Shown here piece by piece: positions 20,862 through 32,115 of a stretch of DNA of 64,000 nt. The DNA lies in assembly GCA_949987705.1 (NCBI GenBank), contig OX465281.1:102447248-102511247 (forward strand), read 5' to 3'. Position 1 is the first letter of the stretch. Every line of letters starts with the position of its first letter. Source of the DNA: Thereva unica (taxonomy: Eukaryota; Arthropoda; Insecta; Diptera; Therevidae). A model generated the notes under the pieces. That model was not told the origin of the DNA and did not search any database. It was given only the letters and a program-made list of their open reading frames with translations. Made by a program: the position numbers and the translations under genes.

Positions 20862-23800
20862 TAGAATTCAGGGATCGTAACTGTTATAACTTATATCGAA
20901 AAAATCAGAAAATAATCATTATTTTGAAACTTATATGATATAAAACAACAGTAACAGTTAAATTTTACCAAAAATATTTAAAGTTATTTTTAACTATTAT
21001 CTTTGACTAGTATTGCTTTAAATCTTTTAAAATTGTTATTAAAGATTTTTTTCTTTTTTTGTTCGAAAAAATAATTAAAATTGACTTTTATTTTTAAAAT
21101 CAAAAATAACTGTTAAAAAAGACTTTTATTTTTTTCGGTCTTGCATAAAAGTCTTTCTAAGATTTTTATTTTTACAGTTTTTTCTATAAAAGTCTTTGAA
21201 GACTTTTATTTTTAAAATATAAAAATAAAAGTCTTTTGCTGAAAACAGATAAATAGTCCATTCAAACCGTTAAGAAAATCGAACCCTAAAGGTTTTTGGG
21301 GTCGCTGATCACAAAAATCGGGGTCCTGCGGTCCTAAAACTTGGGCGTCACCCTTAAAAATGCAAAAAACACCCCTTTTTAGGGGTTTTTCGCGATTATT
21401 TCGATAATAATGAAAACTAATGCAATTAAATACACTTTTTTTAATATTTATTTGCGAAGGTGGTTGATTTGTACTAAATCAACGCGAACTTTATGATAAG
21501 GGGTGATCCTAAAGGGTTGAAACCACCCCTAAATCGGCTACAAATATTCCCACAATTATAAAAATCAACTTTATATAAAAAAAATTAGAAATTTTTTTTG
21601 TTTTTTGCTTTTTGCTTGAAATTTGGTTCTAAAGGTATTATCAGCCATAAATTTATTATTTTAAACCCTTAAGGGGGTGAAACTACCCCTTGCATTAAAA
21701 TTGTAATTGAAAAAAATTGACATTTATTGTTTTGCATTAAAATTTTATTTTCCATTTTTATTCATTGAAACATTTGGAAAATTTCACTTTAAACCCTTTT
21801 TTAAAGGGGTTAAACCACCCCTAAACCGAAGCAAAATAAAAAATACATGGAGAAATATTTCTTTTCGTGGAATTTTTAAATAAAGTCAAAATGCAGGATA
21901 AAAACGACAATCACACAATAATTGGAAATATGTACCCTAATGTATTTGAGTTACTTCTGAATAATGTGGGGTGTTCCGTTTTTTTACAATGACATTTAGG
22001 CAGGTCAGTCTTTTGCTGAAAACAAATAAAATAGCTATCGTAGTTCGAAAATTACACTATAAAAACAATTGTGATATTGTGCTTAAAGCCTAGCACGTTG
22101 ATCAGGCTATAGAAATTCTAACTAAAACTATGTAAAAAATGATTTATTAGGTGGATAAATTGGTGCGGCTGATTTTACATTTTTGAATTTGGTAACCCCA
22201 TTTCACTCCGTTAGGGGATGAATTTCGAAAAATCGATTCTTAGTGAATGTCCACGTCATTATAGAGATGCACTGTCAAAATTAAAGCCCTTCAGCTCCAG
22301 CGGTTTGGGTTACCCCATTTAACCCCCTTAGGGGATTAATTTCAAAAAATCGCTTCTTAGTGGATGTCCATGTCATTAAAGGGATGCACTGTCAAAATTT
22401 CAGCCCTATAGCTCCAGCGGTTTGGGTAAACCCTATTTCACCCCCTTAGGGGATGAATTTCGAAAAATCGCTTTATAGTGGATGTCCACGTCATTAAAGG
22501 GATGCACTGTCAAAATTTCAGCCCTATAGCTCCAGCGGTTTGAAAAAACCCCATTTCACCCCTTTAGGGGATGAATTTCGAAAAATCGCTTCTTAGTGGA
22601 TGTCCACGTCATTAAAGGGATGCACTGTCAAAATTTCAGCCCTATAGCTTTAGCGGTTTGGGTAAACCCTATTTCACCCCCTTAGGGGATGAATTTCGAA
22701 AAATCGCTTTATAGTGGATGTCCACGCCATTAAAGGGATGCACTGTCAAAATTTCAGCCCTATAGCTCCAGCGGTTTGGGTAGACCCCATTTCACCCCCT
22801 TAAGGGATGAATTTCGAAAAATCGCTTTATAGTGGATGTCCACGTCATTAAAGGGATGCACTGTCAAAATTTCAGCCCTATAGCTCCCGCGGTTTGGAAA
22901 ACCCCCATTTCACCCCTTTAGGGGATGAATTTCGAAAAATCGCTTCTTAGTGGATGTCCACGTCATTAAAGGGATGCACTGTCAAAATTTCAGCCCTATA
23001 GCTTTAACGGTTTGGAGGAACCCCATTTCACCCCCTTAGGGGATGAATTTCGAAAAATCGCTTTTTAGTGGATGTTCACGTCATTAAAGGGATGCACTGT
23101 CAAAATTTCAGCCCTATAGCTTTAACGGTTTGGAGAAACCCCATTTCACCCCCTTAGGGGATGAATTTCGAAAAATCGCTTTTTAGTGGATGTCCACGCC
23201 ATTATAGGGCTGCACTGTCAAAATTTCAGCCCTGTAGCTCCAACGGTTTGGATAAACCCCATTTGAGCCCCTTAGGGGATGAATTTCGAAAAATCGCTTC
23301 TAAGGGGATGTCTACGTCATTATAGGGATGCACTGTCAAAATTTCAGCCTTATAGCTCCAGCGGTTTTGAGTTGACCCTATTTCACCCCCTTGAGTTGAT
23401 CGTGTGGACCGAAAGGGTCGAACCCACATCCCAACTAGTTTCTATTTGTAGCCGATTTAGGGGTGGTTTCAACCCTTTAGGATCACCCCTTATCATAAAG
23501 TTCGCGTTGATTTGGTACAAATCAACCACCTTCGCAAATAAATATTAAAAAAAGTGTGTTTCATTGCATTAGTTTTCATTACTATCGAAATAATCGCGAA
23601 AAACCCCTAAAAAGGGGTGTTTTTTGCATTTTTAAGGGTGACGCCAATGTCATAGGACCGCAGGACCCCGATTTTCGTGATCAGCGACCCCAAAAACCTT
23701 TAGGGTTCGATTTTCTTAACGGTTTGAATGGACTATTTATCTGTTTTCAGCAAAAGACTTTTATTTTTATATTTTAAAAATAAAAGTCTTCAAAGACTTT

Positions 23801-24196
23801 TATAGAAAAAACTGGAAAAATAAAAATCTTAGAAAGACTTTTATGCAAGACAGTCTTTTTTAACAGTTATTTTTGATTTTAAAAATAAAAGTCTTCCCAT
23901 AAGAGTTTTGGAAGACTTTAAAAATAAAAAACAAAAATAAGAGTTTTTAATGACCTAAAACTTTTTTAGTTAAATATAACTGTTATTGTTTATTTAAAAA
24001 ATTTAAATTAATTTTAACTATTAAACTTGACTTTTATAATAAAAGTCTACAATTTAAAAGTAACCCCACCACCGCGTAGAACTCGCTACTCTGAGTATCC
24101 AGTATAAATTTTATGCAGATCAGACAACATTTACTATTTGATTTTTTAAGTCAAAAATACAAATATAACAGTTATTTACGATCCCTTAGAATTAAA
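20862..24196. mobile_element. FB-like fold-back element with satellite loop
   Basis: Outer arms of about 740 bp are inverted copies: 20862-21600 and 23445-24196. Matching blocks are CAGGGATCGTAACTG with TTTACGATCCCTTAG, GTCTTTTGCTGAAAACAG with CTGTTTTCAGCAAAAGAC, AAAACACCCCTTTTTAGGGG with CCCCTAAAAAGGGGTGTTTT, and GGTTGAAACCACCCCTAAAT with ATTTAGGGGTGGTTTCAACC. The loop contains the 118-bp tandem array at 22195-23395. Long inverted arms with tandem repeats recall fold-back (FB) elements of Drosophila, but I infer only structural similarity. A direct repeat (GGACCGAAAGGGTCGAACCC) occurs at about 20790 and 23405. Confidence 0.75.
22195..23395 (+). repeat. 118-bp tandem repeat, ten units
   Basis: AGGGGATGAATTTCGAAAAA starts at 22213, 22330, 22448, 22566, 22684, 22802, 22920, 23038, 23156 and 23274, spacing 117 or 118 bp. 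Shared blocks are GTGGATGTCCACGTCATTA, GGGATGCACTGTCAAAATTT, CAGCCCTATAGCTCCAGCGG and CCATTTCACCCCCTT. Adjacent units alternate small variants (TTATAGTGG versus TTCTTAGTGG), suggesting dimer-wise amplification. Open frames are short and not conserved. Confidence 0.95.
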
Positions 24197-24499
24197 CGCG
24201 TTTCCCTTCACTGTAAGTAAGCATGGGGATGACGCCATTTTGAATTTAAGCTCATAAAAATATATAAAATAATTTAGTAAAAAAATGGCATGCGGTATTT
24301 TTCGCATTACGAAGGCCTTGTTTTCAACCTATTTTCTGGACTATATCTTGAGAAATGAAATGGGTTTGAAGGAATTATTTTTAGATTTTTTAAGCAGGTA
24401 TTTTATTTCGTTGAAATTTGAAATTTTTACGGATAATTGTATTACTATTGATATATATAAAATAATTATTATTTTTGATTTTATTTATCGTTATTTATG
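24197..24499. other. AT-rich spacer
   Basis: AT-rich DNA with a short satellite-like ATGACGCCATTTTGAATTT at about 24227. A 104-codon frame from 24285 has low-complexity composition and no family resemblance, so I do not call it. Confidence 0.45.
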
Positions 24500-24895
24500 T
24501 ATGTGGCATGGCCAAGTCCAGTCCATTGTACCGTTAGTACGCTACGTCCTTCAAGTCAGGATACAATGTCTACTAGTAAGTTTAGGTTATTCTGGATAGT
24601 GCGTTAGTAAATTTCGATGACCCTTGGGTTTTATCTGTGAGCAACACCGACCGTGTTGTGGTCCCAGCAACACCGACTGTGGGTTCTATTTATTAATGAA
24701 TGGGAGGTATGTAGTGGGCCTGGGATAGGCCGAGTTGGCTAGTCTTGGGAAAAAGCTGCGTGCAGGTAATAGCGGTAAAAATTAACGAGGGCTGCTACAT
24801 TTCTACCGTGTCTTGAAGGGTCTATACAGGTGCAAAAGGGTGATATCGCCAATGCACTTTCTCCAGCCAAGTCAAGCTAGTTTTTGGGACGCCTG
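24500..24895 (-). pseudogene. Old LINE 3'-end relic
   Basis: The plus-strand blocks CAATGTCTACTAGTAAGTTTAG, GGGCTGCTACATTTCTACCG and GGTGATATCGCCAATGC match in order the 3' part of the LINE at 8990-9756 (CAATGTCTAGCAGTAAGTTTAG, GTGCTGCTACATTCCTACGG). Read on the minus strand it gives fragments such as LTWLEKVH and FPKTSQLGLSQ, broken by stops. It is a diverged, dead relative of that family. Confidence 0.65.
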
Positions 24896-25042
24896 TAATA
24901 CAGGTTCACACCACGCAACCGTCAAAAACAATTAAATTTAAAGTGTTTTATTACAATAAATAATAAAATATAAAACTAAATTTATAACGAGTTAAAATAA
25001 ATTGAGAGGACAATTAAACAAATTTAGTACAGTTTCCAGAGT

Positions 25043-25445
25043 AAAATAAAATAAATGGTTAAAAAAATTTTTTAAAAAAAATTCTTTTCATTAACTAAAA
25101 AATGTACTGAAAATTAAAAAATAAAAAATATTTTAAAGAAAGCGTGAAATTTCAATTTTAATGAAAAAGTTAATTAAAAGAATGGCGCATTTTTCATCAA
25201 AAAATTTTGTTAGAATTTGAAATTAACAAAGCAAAAAATTGAGGGTTATTGTAAATCTCACGCGATTTACAGTTATATTTTCAATTTTTGATGAAAAATG
25301 CGCCATTCTTTTAATTAACTTTTTCATTAAAATTGAAATTTCACGCTTTCTTTAAAATATTTTTTATTTTTTAATTTTCAGTACATTTTTTAGTTAATGA
25401 AAAGAATTTTTTTTAAAAAATTTTTTTAACCATTTATTTTATTTT
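25043..25445. repeat. Perfect 161-bp inverted repeat with 81-bp spacer
   Basis: By base-by-base comparison, 25043-25203 and 25285-25445 are exact reverse complements. The AT-rich arms contain AATGGCGCATTTTTCATC and its complement. The outer flank then runs into a diverged unit of the 269-bp satellite. Perfect arms imply recent origin or active gene conversion. It could be a solo fold-back MITE. No target duplication identified. Confidence 0.92.
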
Positions 25446-25446
25446 C

Positions 25447-25650
25447 TACTTTTTAGTTTATTATATGTATTCCGCCATTTTATGATGGCAATTCTATTAG
25501 ATTTAAAAGTACGTCACACAGTTTACTGTATTCATTTGATACCCATGTCGTGGGCTCGGTGGAACATAATTGCAAAAACGGCCGCCATCTCGGAACCGTC
25601 TTCTTGATTTTTTTACAAAAAGGTCAGATTGCATTTAGTACTTAGACATG
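25447..25650 (+). repeat. Diverged unit of the 269-bp satellite
   Basis: CTACTTTTTAGTTTATTAT, TCATTTGATACCCATGTCG, CGGCCGCCATCTCGGAACCG and TTTTTACAAAAAGGTCAGATTGC follow the order of the units at 26005-26843, with many substitutions. Confidence 0.7.
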
Positions 25651-26004
25651 ATGAGTTGAACTCAAGTTGAACCCAAGTGTAACTACATGTAAACGGGAGT
25701 CGAGTAGGGTTAAGGTTGATTGAACTCGACTCAGCTCTGCTACCTGGGTTTAGTTGAAATTATGCATACGGACATGAGTTCAGTATTTGAGTAGTTGAAT
25801 TTAGTTGACAGCAGCATGTCTGTGTTTGTTTGTGATTTTTTGTAACGTGTATTGCTTCTTTATTATCAACTCACCCTTAACTCAACTATTCATCTCATCA
25901 TTCATACACATTAACCACCCGAACTACGAGTGTGTGCAAAATTGGAAGTTGATCGGTTATATTTTCTACTTTTTAGTCTATTATAAGCTTTCCGCAATTT
26001 AGTG
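25651..26004. other. Sequence inserted between satellite units
   Basis: It contains repeated GTTGAACTC/GAGTTC-type motifs and AACTCAACT segments but no gene I recognise. It ends in CTACTTTTTAGTCTATTATAAGC, which also starts the diverged unit at 25447, so it lies between duplicated satellite edges. Confidence 0.4.
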
Positions 26005-26843
26005 TTGGCCGCCATTTTGAATTTGGAATGACGCCACATAGCTTATTGTGTTCTACCTGTCATATCCTTTCATTTGATACCCACGTCAGAGGGCCGCGGA
26101 GCACAATCTCAAAAATCGGGCGCCATTTTGGAACCGCCATCTTGATATTTTTACAAAATGGCAAGATTGCATTGTCATCCAAACTAAACGTGTATGCAAA
26201 ATTTCAGCTCTATCCGAAACCGGGAAGTGGGTCAAATTTAACTTGCAAGATTTGACGACAAACAGTGTAAGTGTTGGCCGCCATTTTGAATTTGGAATGA
26301 CGCCACATAGCTTATTATGTTCTACCTGTCATATCCTTTCAGTTGATACCCATGTCAGAGGGCCGCGGAGCACAATTTCAAAAATCGGGCGCCATTATGG
26401 AACCGCTATCTTGATATTTTTACAAAATGGCCAGATTGCATTGTCATCCAAACTAAACGTGTATGCAAAATTTCAGCTCTATCCGAAACCGGGAAGTGGG
26501 TCAAATTTAACTTCCAAGATTTGACGACAAACAGTGTAAGTGTTGGCCGCCATTTCGAATTTGGAATGACGCCACATAGCTTATTGTGTTCTACCTGTCA
26601 TATCCTTTCATTTGATACCCATGTCAGAGGGCCGCGGAGCACATTTTCAAAAATCGGGCGCCATTTTGGAACCGCCATCTTGATATTTTTACAAAATGGC
26701 CAGATTGCATTGTCATCCAAACTAAACGTGTATGCAAAATTTCAGCTCTATCCGAAACCGGGAAGTGGGTCAAATTTAACTTCCAAGATTTGACGACAAA
26801 CAGTGTAAGTGTTGTCCGCCATTTTGAATTTGGAATGACGCCA
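26005..26843 (+). repeat. 269-bp satellite, three units plus a partial
   Basis: TTGGCCGCCATTTTGAATTT starts at 26005, 26274 and 26543, and a variant starts at 26812: exact 269-bp spacing. The array is interrupted at 26843/26844 by an LTR retrotransposon and resumes at 38979. Repeated open frames of about 90 codons reflect the repeat and contain no known domain. Confidence 0.93.
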
Positions 26844-29715
26844 TGTAATCTGTCGGGGAATAAGTGTGCTGGTATAGCACGAAGATCTAAGAATATTGCC
26901 TCACAAGGCTTCAAACTTATTACAAAAAAAAAATCATAAGATGGGGACTTTGACAGTGTCGAAGGTGGCTGGACGGATGGTCCGGATGGGAGGGTTCGTC
27001 GAAGAAAATCACTTGCCTTCAATACACTTCAGGTGCTGGCACGACTGGCGATGTGCGGACAAGCTCGCCGGATGGGGGGAGTTCGTGGTGCTTGAAGGCG
27101 AAGCAAGTGACAGATTGAAAGACCATCAAAAACAAATCTCGTGCCGAATTGCAATTAAAATTATTCGAATGACAAAAGGGACGACGTGCGGACCCGTCCA
27201 GGGCCATCGAGAGGGAGTAAGGGTTAACGGGCCATAGCCATGCGGGCGGTCGCGATCGAGGATGAAATCTGAAAAAAAAACTAACTACTGGAAGTACTTA
27301 CATTGTCCGAGGCACACAGCCTTCCACCGGTCCCCATGCTCCTGTCCTCCACGCCGTTCTTACATGTTACCGGGACGAAAGGAAGAAGTTATATGAGTGC
27401 TTGGCAAGCCGCCCAAAAAATAAATAACTTATACAAACCCTGATTGGGCGCAAGGACAGGCGCTGGGTTACCCCGCAAGTAATTTACTCACCACAAAAAA
27501 ATTTTTCCTTTTGAATAAATTTATAATGGGTGAAAAAGAGAAAACAAAATTTTCTACCCACACAATTGTTACATTTTTATTTTTATATAAAAAAAAAAAT
27601 TCATTCTTTACAACAATAGAGTTTTTCTTACAGCTGAAGATTAGTTTAGTTCCTAACGATTTTATTCATGAAACGTTCATTGGTACCAATGTCGTACATC
27701 ATCGATGAATCTTTCTCTTTTACTTACAGAAGACGTGGGATAAAAAAAATAAACATGACCTAGCCACGTGTAATTCAAAAAAAATTTAAAGGACCTCAGG
27801 ACATGAAAGGTTACTAATGGTGTTGTTGGATAGTTTGTCTTTTCTATTTTTTTCTTTTTTTCTTAAAAAAAATTTTTAAATCTTACGCTATCCACATACT
27901 TGGAGGGACAAAAAAAAAGAAATGTAGCTTTAAAATTCATTAATAAAAAAAATGATGGATAGAAAGAGTTCTTTTCTTTTCTTTTACTTTCTTATTTTCA
28001 TAGCTTATTATTATAAAAAAAATTATCAAGCTTTCCTTTTCATTTAAACAAGATTAAAGTTATATGGGATTATTCAATTTTTTTTTTCGTTGCACTTATG
28101 GCCTAATTCATTGTACAGCAAACATAGATTTTTAAATGGTTTCCTTATTTCAATATTTACATCTTCTTAAGGTATATATTTTTTTTTTTTTTTGTTTTAT
28201 TAAAATAAAAAGTTCTCTTCTTAATTTAGTTTTTTTTTTTTTTTTTTATAAAAATTTCCTTTGTTTACATACTTCCTTCTTGCAAGTTGTACTTTCTTTT
28301 GGTACTAGTTATCATCTTATATTTTCTTAATTCTATATCAACAACTAACCTACTGTTACCTTATACTAGCAGGTGCATCACTTGGGGATATCAGCGCATG
28401 ACCCTGGTGCCGTGGGCTGAGAAACAAAAGCAGGGCAACTTCTTGTAGGTGTGGAACAAATTCACGCACTCATTAATAAATTTTCCTTCGTTAAACCGTA
28501 CCGAATAGTAAAAAAAATGAACGACGCCAAGGTTTGATTTTCTTTCCGCCTAACTTTAGCTCTCTGATGCTATTAATCTTTCGCGTGCCGAAGTACCAGA
28601 TTTTTCTTTTTTTTTTTTCTTACACGAATAAAAAAAAACGTTTTACACTATTTTATAATTTTTTTTTTCCGGTCACATTCTTCCAACGGGAATTTAAAAA
28701 AGTAAGAAGAGGGAACAGCACTTCTGACGACGACGCGGCTAGAGCAAAACCACCACTACAAAAAACGTGATTTTCCGTGCACTTTTTATTATTTTTTTTC
28801 GAGTTTCTTGGGTTCTCACACTTATAATAAATTATGTGTTACCGGCGTCCCTATTCCGAAGTTGGATTAAACTAACTCTACGTGATTTTTCTTTTCTTCT
28901 TGTCGGTTTGAAACCTTTTCCACGGCCACGGGCAGTATTCTTTTCTAATTTTCCTTATTTCACTCGCGTACCCTCCTTTTTATGAAAACAAACAACGAAA
29001 CTGATCTTCGTTTCTTAACAAAATAACTACATTTCTATTTTATTTTTTCTATTTAATTTCAGCTCTGCCGGGTCGCGTGCTTTTCGAAAAAGGAACGATC
29101 AACGATTGTCCGCGCTGGTTCAAGTCTTATGCTCGACTGACTCGTTTTCTATTCAAAAAGACCTCGGCCACTTCTTTCGAGACGCTTCCTGGAAATTTCC
29201 TCAATTTTGTCTCCTTATAAGGTTAGCGTGGTTTTTTGGGGGCGGGGTGATAGCGCTAGAAGAAATTCTTGCGCTCGCATCATTGAGTAATTGCCTATGT
29301 GTCCCTATTCATACATGCAGGCTACCCACATTCTGTTTATGTGTGCCTCGGCGTCATGCGATTATTCTTGCGCCAAGGGCTTGGATTGGTCGCGCCGCTA
29401 CCCGATAGAATTTTCTGGACGGATGTCTATGTGTGGGTGGGATAATACGCAAGGTGTTGAGCCTTAGGCCATAGGCGTGCGTAATTTGCGTACAAATCGA
29501 AGAAAAAGTGATTTGTTGTGCTATGCAAAGAAAATGTATGAGGCAAAAAAAATTGATACTGGTTTTGGGATAATTTATATGGGAACTGTGGGAATAACCA
29601 GTTTGAATATGAAGTTATAATATAAAGCCGATAAGGCGTAAGTAGGAGAGAAATAGTTGGGAATTGGACGTCTTCCGAAGACACTATTATCATGTCCCAC
29701 AGGCCGACCGTTACA
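26844..29715 (-). repeat. 3' LTR (left copy)
   Basis: 2872 bp, TG...CA, with T-rich and A-rich blocks in the middle and no coding sequence. It is far longer than usual gypsy LTRs (a few hundred bp). Almost identical to 36105-38978. Confidence 0.93.
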
Positions 29716-31230
29716 ACGCGGATACTCTAGAACGAACGAAGGGAGTGGAGAGAGGAGCCGAAAGACGAGGAGGCCTTTAGACGTGTGGCTCGACCCATGA
29801 CCCTGAAATGAAGAGTCTCATGCTTCCGACTGAGTTGCCGGGCAAAAAGATTTTCGTCTGTTGGAAGGCTGTCAAAAAAACGTGTGGCTCGACCCACGAC
29901 CCTGAGATGCTCTCTATGAAGTAGGAAAATATGACGAGAGTTCATGACAACTAGTGCACAAAATTTGGTCGGAGTGCTTTAATCCATTCAAATAATTTGG
30001 AGAGTGTTAGTGAGGGAAGGGTGAAAAGTGACATAGATTTTGGCTATTGTATAGAAATGAAGTGGTCCATAGGGTACCCTCTGCGCGCGTTTGATTTCCA
30101 TGGGAAGAAGGAACGAGCAAAACTTACGATGAGAAAAGGGTGAACCAGAGGTGACTGGCCAAAAAGAATTGAGGGAAAACATGAAGGCGAAAGCTTAGTA
30201 GTACGAGTGGTGACTACAATTCATTGAACACGTAATTCGGAGTGAAAAGGTAAGCAACGAGAAAATGTTTAGAAGTGTACATTATTTAAGTGGGAGATGA
30301 GTCAAAAATAATAAGCTCCAGGCCAAAACATTTTTTGTATATTTTTGTAGGTTAACTAAATTAATTGTATAACGTTTTGATTAAGGAAGCAATGAAACAT
30401 AAACGAAAGTATGAATGGTCCGCCCCAGGGAAGAGAAGTCTTTATAATACGGGAAAAGAAGAAGTTATGTAGAGTAAGGGATAGCCTCTGTTAGATTTTG
30501 TAGCCGGTCTGCCGCTCCACTGCGGGTCAGCAACACTGCCAAGACCAGGCAGTTGAGACGACAGAAGGACTACGCCTAAACGGGGTCTGATGGAACTTAA
30601 GGGACAAACACAAATGCCACCAGGCAACCAACGATCTGGCCAAGTGAACATCAGCCACTTGCAACCAGACCCCACCGAGAACACACTACACTTAACCTTG
30701 CCACCGAGCCTGTCGCAAGGTCAGGCGATATCACGCCTGCAACCCAGACGAGAGCAGACTTAATGACAAGGCGTCCATCAGACCATACTACAAATGCAAA
30801 AAAAACAAAGAGGAGGTTCCATGGTCAGGACTGACTCGCGCAGTGCCAAGCGCTACGCTTGTTAGCCAGACAGCGAGCCAGCCTGACGGGAACAAATCAA
30901 CATCAGAGGTTGCTGCTAATAAAAGAACTATTGAATAAAATGTTCACAAGGAACGAATATGAAAAAGGAGAAGAAATAAAAGTGATTAAAGGCTAAGGCA
31001 CTGCAGCAAGCACCTTCGCCTGCAGAACTTTCTCTGACCCAGGGATTAAAAAGGAAAATGAGGGGACCGTGCCTCAGGGAACTGGTCTGGCAGCTCCAAA
31101 TCAAACACAGACTGAAACCTTGGCCCCAGACAACCAAGAAAAAAAACAAAGAGGTGTGCCACCGCGGGGAGAAACTAAGCGGCTTAATGGCACCCTATCA
31201 GTTGACCGGTGAAGCCGGCGTGATGCCTTA
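29716..31230. other. LTR element internal region lacking RT
   Basis: This stretch lies where RT, RNase H and integrase should be. I see no such domains in any frame. A purine-rich tract (GGGAGTGGAGAGAGGAGCCG near 29740) is on the plus strand, the wrong strand for a polypurine tract of a minus-strand element. The rest is unrecognised sequence of moderate GC content. Confidence 0.6.
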
Positions 31231-32115
31231 TTAGGGCGACACGGGATAATGTCTTTGTTTGATGGGGACTGAATCACCAACATCAATTATATGTTCCTCC
31301 AAATGGGTTTTCCCCAAACCCAAGACATCAAAGGAGGGAAAAGTAGCTTTGACTCGCTCTAACTGAGGTAGTTGAAAATTAGACAAGTCATGAGTCATAG
31401 ACGGTACGGCAAGAGCGTTCAGCTCGCCCACTATCTGGGGAACGATGCCGAATAATTTCCAAAAGTCATACCCGAGGTATAGCCTCTGACTCAAACTGGG
31501 TACAGCAAATATGGTCATCAAATGAGTTCGTCCTGCAAAGGAAACAGGAGCTTTAATATATCCTAATACTCGCTGGGACGTACCATCGGCAGTTTGTAAG
31601 GAAGCAGTTAAAGAATATAGTCTACACTCAGGATGATCTTTTAGAAACGACTCGACACCCCTTCCCAGGCAGGTTATAGAGGCGCCGCTGTCTAGTAACC
31701 CGGTCATGGCTACATCACCAAGGGTTATGCCTGCATAAGGCCTTTCATCAGAATGGTCATTAATAATAGCAGAAACGGCTAAGCGTGAAAGCTGACGTTT
31801 CTCACTGGCTAACAGCCGAATTTTTGGAATTCTAATAAAGGAAGACTCTTGGTGGGGACTCGCAAAGATCCGCTGACGAACCGCTTGATACTTGTTCCAT
31901 CTGGCCATGAAGGAAGTTCTGGATTCCTCCGAAGGAAATACTGGGGGATCCTCACAATAGGACTGAAGGTTGGACACAGCAGGGGTAGGAGACGACACAT
32001 CAGGGGGAAAGTCACACGCGGGCTCATTTAAGGTGGGTGTGGTTGGGGATGCTGAGGTGGGCGCGGGTTCCCACGCGGCCGCGCGCCCGTCTGCCGGTTT
32101 CCCTGGCAATGACAC
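31231..32115 (-). pseudogene. Ty3/gypsy-type protease with truncated pol
   Basis: Residues around 150-160 give TGLLDSGASITCLG, the retroviral aspartic protease active site (DSG), and about 60 residues later LYLGYDFWKLFGIVP is the second conserved protease block. The C-terminus HIIDVGDSVPIKQRHYPVSP is the entry into RT, but the frame then leaves the family and stops, so pol is truncated before RT domain 1. It overlaps the 3' end of gag (32028-33206) in another frame, as expected for gag-pol frameshifting. Confidence 0.87.

Noticed and set aside
22195..23395. CRISPR array
   Set aside because: Regular 118-bp units are wholly repeated with no unique spacers, and the genome is eukaryotic.
24285..24599. 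104-codon frame
   Set aside because: AT-driven composition, no domain, and its end overlaps an antisense LINE relic.
26028..26793. Three similar 75-93 codon proteins
   Set aside because: They are the same frame of the 269-bp satellite with no domain or codon signature.
28136..28985. Coding genes inside the long LTR
   Set aside because: The frames are Phe-rich by-products of T tracts, duplicated in both LTRs, with no domains.
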